A DNA stretch of 64,000 nucleotides from Chitinivorax sp. PXF-14 (GTDB lineage Bacteria > Pseudomonadota > Gammaproteobacteria > Burkholderiales > SCOH01), in contig NZ_JBFNXJ010000001.1 of assembly GCF_040812015.1 (NCBI RefSeq), positions 186,001 to 250,000 on the forward strand, given 5' to 3'. Positions within the stretch are counted from its first letter, which is position 1. The number at the start of each line of letters is the position of its first letter. The notes below the pieces were generated by a model. It did no database searches, had not been told where the DNA came from, and saw only the letters and a program-made list of their open reading frames with translations. The position numbers and the translations under genes were made by a program. This document shows, piece after piece, positions 60,820 through 64,000 of the stretch.

Positions 60820-63800
60820 ATGGGCATCTCGGGCCGTATCGCCAAGCTGTTCCTGCAATCCCAGTTGACCCCGCTGATCGCGCTGGTGGCGCTGCTGCTG
60901 GGGCTGTTCGCCGTGTGGGTGACGCCCAAGGAGGAGGAGCCGCAGATCAACGTCACCATGGCCAATGTGTTCATCCCGTTCCCCGGCGCCTCGGCCAAGG
61001 ATGTCGAGGCGCTCGTGGCCACGCCGGCCGAGCAGGTGCTGGCGCAGATACAAGGGCTCGACCATGTGTATTCGGTGTCGCGCCCCGGCCTTGCCGTGCT
61101 CACCGTCCAGTACAAGGTCGGCGTGAGCCGCGAGACGGCGCTGGTGCGGCTGTGGGATGCGATCCACGCCAATCGCGACTGGGTGTCGGCCCAGCTGGGC
61201 GTGGGCGAGCCCATCATCAAGGCCAAGGGCATCGACGACGTGCCCATCGTCGCGCTGACGCTGTCCACCGCCGATGCCGAGCGCGGCGCCTTCGATCTCG
61301 AACGCGTCGCCCATGCGCTGGAAGTCGAACTCAAGCGCGTGCCCGGCACGCGCGAGGTGAGCACGATCGGCGGCCCTGGGCGCAAGCTGCGCGTGCTGCT
61401 CGACGCCGACAAGCTGGCCGCGTTCGGCGTGTCTGCGCTGGAGATCCAGCAGGCGCTGCAACTGTCGAACATCGCGTTGCCGGCGGGCTCGCTCGTGCGC
61501 GACAACCAGCAGGTCGAGGTCGAGACCGGCAACTACCTCGAAAACGCCAGGGATGTGGCCAGCCTCGTGGTCGGCATGGCGCAGGGCAACCCGGTCTACC
61601 TGTCCGACGTCGCACGCATCGTCGATGGCCCGGACCAGCCTGTACGCTATGTCTGGAGCGGTGCCGGCGCGGCCGCCAAGGGCGCGGGCGGCGAGCAGCC
61701 GGCCGTGACGCTGGCGATCACCAAGAAGCCCGGCGAGAACGCGGTCGACGTCGCCCACGCGGTGCTGGCGCGCGTGGCCGAGCTGCGTGGCGCGGTGATT
61801 CCCGATGGCGTCGAGGTCACGGTCACGCGTAACTATGGAGAGACGGCCAACGATAAGGCGATGAAGCTGATCCAGAAGCTCGCCTTCGCCACGCTGTCGG
61901 TGGTGGCGCTGGTGTTCATGGCGCTCGGCCGGCGCGAGGCGGTGATCGTCGGCGGCGCGGTGATCCTGACGCTGGCGGCGACGCTGTTCGCCTCGTGGGC
62001 CTGGGGCTTCACGCTGAACCGGGTATCGCTGTTCGCGCTGATCTTCTCGATCGGCATCCTCGTCGACGATGCGATCGTGGTGGTCGAGAACATCCACCGC
62101 CATCGCCAGCTCGAGCCCGGCAAGCCGCTGGCCGAGATCATCCCGGCGGCGGTGGACGAGGTCGGCGGGCCGACCATCCTCGCCACCTTCACGGTGATCG
62201 CCGCGCTGCTGCCGATGGCCTTCGTGTCGGGGCTGATGGGGCCGTACATGAGCCCGATCCCGATCAACTCCAGCCTGGGTATGGTGATCTCGCTGGCGAT
62301 CGCCTTCATCGTCACGCCCTGGCTCGCGCTCAGGCTGACCGGCAAGCACGCAGCGGTCCACGGCGCGCAGGAAGAGGCCGCCCAGCACGGCAGGCTGATG
62401 CGCCTGTTCACGCGCATCATGTCGCCATTCCTCGACGACAGCCATGGCCGCCGCCAGCGCCACAAGCTGTATCTCGGCATCGTGGTGGCGATCGTGCTGT
62501 CGGTGTCGCTGGCCGGTTTCAAGCTGGTGGTGATGAAGATGCTGCCGTTCGACAACAAGTCCGAATTCCAGGTGGTGGTCGACATGCCGGCCGGCACGCC
62601 GCTCGAACAGACGGCGGCCGTGCTGCACGAGCTCGGCGCCGAAGTGGCGCGCGTGCCCGAGGTGACGGATTACCAGGCCTATGCGGGCACCGCCGCGCCG
62701 ATCAATTTCAACGGCCTGGTGCGCCAGTACTACCTGCGCCAGGCGGCCGAGCTCGGCGACCTGCAGGTGAACCTGCTGGACAAGCACCATCGCAGCCGGA
62801 AGAGCCACGAGATTGCGCAGCAGGTGCGGCCGGCGCTCGAAAAGATCGCCGCGCGCCACGGCGCCAAGCTCAAGGTGGTGGAGGTGCCGCCCGGGCCGCC
62901 GGTGATGAGCCCGATCGTGGCCGAGGTCTATGGCCCCGACGAAGCGGGGCGCATCGCGGTTACCAAACGTCTGCGCGAGCATTTTCGGCAGACCGCCGAC
63001 ATCGTCGCGATCGACGATTCGGTCGAGGATGCGGCGCCCAAGCTGCGGCTCAAGGTCGACCAGGCCAAGGCGGCCCAGCTCGGCGTGGCGCAGCGCGACA
63101 TCGTGGCGACCATGCGTGTCGGCCTCAATGGCAGTCCGGTCACGCCGCTGCATGACGGCCAGGCCAAGTACGAGGTGCCGGTAACGCTGACGCTGCCGCC
63201 CGAGCGCCAGTCCAACCTCGACGAGCTGCTCAAGCTCGCGGTGAAGGCGCAGGACGGTACGCTGGTGCCCTTGTCCGAGCTGGTCCGCGTGCAGCCGGCG
63301 AGCCACGAGCGCGCGCTGTTCCACAAGGATCTGCTGCCGCTGGTTTACGTCATGGGCGACATGGCCGGCCGGCTCGACAGCCCGCTCTACGGCATGTTCG
63401 CGATCCGCGGCGCGGCCGTCGGCGAGGCGCTGCCCGAGGGCGGCAGGCTGACCGATTACTTCATCCGCCAGCCGTCCGACCCCTATCGCGGCTATGCGAT
63501 CAAGTGGGACGGCGAGTGGCAGGTCACCTACGAAACCTTCCGCGACATGGGTATCGCCTATGGTGTCGGGCTGATCCTGATCTACCTGCTGGTGGTGGCG
63601 CAGTTCAAGAGCTACCTGACGCCGGCCATCATCATGGCGCCGATCCCGCTCACCGTGATCGGCGTGATGCCGGGCCACGCCCTGCTCGGTGCGCAGTTCA
63701 CCGCGACCTCGATGATCGGGATGATCGCGTTGGCCGGCATCATCGTGCGCAACTCCATCCTGCTGGTGGATTTCATCAAGCTGCAGCTGGCCGCCGGCAT

Positions 63801-64000
63801 GGCCTTCAAGCAGGCGGTGATCGAGGCCGCGGCAACGCGGGCCAAGCCCATCGTGCTGACCGGCGTGGCCGCGATGATGGGGGCGTTCTTCATCCTGGAC
63901 GACCCGATCTTCAACGGGCTCGCGATCTCGCTGATCTTCGGCATCCTGGTATCCACCGTACTGACGCTGGTGCTGATCCCGCTGCTGTATTACGCCGCTT
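60820..64000 (+). CDS. RND efflux permease (AcrB/MexB superfamily), partial
   Basis: Runs off the right edge with no stop, so at least 1060 residues, near full length for the family. It begins MGISGRIAKLFLQSQLTPLI, followed by the first transmembrane helix, then the large periplasmic loop (VFIPFPGASAKDVEALV). The proton-relay pair Asp-Asp is in the fourth helix region (GILVDDAIVVVENIH, near residue 416). The second half repeats the pattern with QFKSYLTPAIIMAPIP and GMIALAGIIVRNSIL. The AcrB-like subgroup with KEEEPQINV suggests a multidrug or solvent pump; the substrate is unknown. Confidence 0.95.
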   Translation, partial: MGISGRIAKLFLQSQLTPLIALVALLLGLFAVWVTPKEEEPQINVTMANVFIPFPGASAKDVEALVATPAEQVLAQIQGLDHVYSVSRPGLAVLTVQYKVGVSRETALVRLWDAIHANRDWVSAQLGVGEPIIKAKGIDDVPIVALTLSTADAERGAFDLERVAHALEVELKRVPGTREVSTIGGPGRKLRVLLDADKLAAFGVSALEIQQALQLSNIALPAGSLVRDNQQVEVETGNYLENARDVASLVVGMAQGNPVYLSDVARIVDGPDQPVRYVWSGAGAAAKGAGGEQPAVTLAITKKPGENAVDVAHAVLARVAELRGAVIPDGVEVTVTRNYGETANDKAMKLIQKLAFATLSVVALVFMALGRREAVIVGGAVILTLAATLFASWAWGFTLNRVSLFALIFSIGILVDDAIVVVENIHRHRQLEPGKPLAEIIPAAVDEVGGPTILATFTVIAALLPMAFVSGLMGPYMSPIPINSSLGMVISLAIAFIVTPWLALRLTGKHAAVHGAQEEAAQHGRLMRLFTRIMSPFLDDSHGRRQRHKLYLGIVVAIVLSVSLAGFKLVVMKMLPFDNKSEFQVVVDMPAGTPLEQTAAVLHELGAEVARVPEVTDYQAYAGTAAPINFNGLVRQYYLRQAAELGDLQVNLLDKHHRSRKSHEIAQQVRPALEKIAARHGAKLKVVEVPPGPPVMSPIVAEVYGPDEAGRIAVTKRLREHFRQTADIVAIDDSVEDAAPKLRLKVDQAKAAQLGVAQRDIVATMRVGLNGSPVTPLHDGQAKYEVPVTLTLPPERQSNLDELLKLAVKAQDGTLVPLSELVRVQPASHERALFHKDLLPLVYVMGDMAGRLDSPLYGMFAIRGAAVGEALPEGGRLTDYFIRQPSDPYRGYAIKWDGEWQVTYETFRDMGIAYGVGLILIYLLVVAQFKSYLTPAIIMAPIPLTVIGVMPGHALLGAQFTATSMIGMIALAGIIVRNSILLVDFIKLQLAAGMAFKQAVIEAAATRAKPIVLTGVAAMMGAFFILDDPIFNGLAISLIFGILVSTVLTLVLIPLLYYAA

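Noticed and set aside
60754..63678. A 974-codon minus-strand frame opposite the RND permease
   Set aside because: The plus strand matches a full RND permease; the antisense frame is His/Arg/Gln-rich and matches nothing. GC-rich codon use produces it.

Overview
The window is a GC-rich stretch (roughly 65% by eye) from a betaproteobacterium. Gene content fits a Neisseriales/Chromobacteriaceae-like or Burkholderiales-like genome: FdxA with a ferredoxin-NADP reductase, a CIRCE-controlled groESL operon, Rnk, AcpH, a Pal lipoprotein, a QseBC-like two-component pair, a TerC/Alx protein behind a manganese riboswitch, and RND efflux genes. The genus cannot be fixed from sequence alone. There are no rRNA or tRNA genes, no intact insertion sequence and no CRISPR array. 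About 57 protein genes are supported.

Layout. 1-2.7 kb: a broken sigma-factor remnant, an alpha/beta hydrolase, and a hotdog thioesterase divergent from a GlxA-type AraC regulator. 2.7-6.9 kb: a minus-strand redox operon (molybdopterin oxidoreductase, ferredoxin-NADP reductase, FdxA ferredoxin) divergent from a TetR gene, with a perfect 12-bp palindrome between them. 7.3-20.0 kb: a five-gene plus-strand operon. It encodes a 2310-residue LEPR-motif/DUF4347 repeat protein, a TolC-like lipoprotein, a HlyD-like adaptor, a membrane-anchored GAF-like/HlyD protein, and a site-2-protease-like M50 membrane metalloprotease fused to a HlyD module. No ABC exporter is present. This is the most unusual locus in the window. 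20.2-25 kb: SDR plus AraC regulator, a gene-poor 0.7-kb scar, then groES-groEL behind sigma70 and CIRCE elements. 25-31.7 kb: cation diffusion facilitator, penicillin-acylase-family lipoprotein, valS. 31.7-32.6 kb: an AT-rich island with an orphan gene.

32.6-44.3 kb: housekeeping and accessory genes. They include a double thioredoxin-fold GST-like protein, an HPP-CBS membrane protein, an M3-like metallopeptidase, a thioesterase, terC behind a yybP-ykoY riboswitch, rnk, acpH, a TPR-GGDEF diguanylate cyclase, a YigZ/IMPACT protein and several very small genes. 44.4-48.4 kb: a LysR regulator divergent from an orphan amino-acid-binding protein, a PLP racemase-like enzyme and an EamA exporter, with a candidate LysR dyad in the divergent promoter. 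48.4-52.3 kb: minus-strand envelope and signalling genes (lipoprotein, Pal, PDZ protein, histidine kinase, response regulator). 52.4-56.6 kb: yaaA, small membrane proteins, a secreted propeller-like protein, a thioesterase divergent from a TetR, and dtd. 56.7-59.6 kb: two tandem paralogous GT2 glycosyltransferases and a ThiF/MoeB-like E1 enzyme. 59.8-64 kb: an RND adaptor and permease (the permease runs off the window) under a strong promoter carrying a dyad operator.

The central functional hypothesis is that the 7.3-20 kb operon is a dedicated export and processing system. The giant protein has no Sec signal peptide, no RTX repeats and no ABC partner, but carries an N-terminal LEPR motif. 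It is encoded with an outer-membrane channel, three adaptor modules and an intramembrane-type zinc protease.
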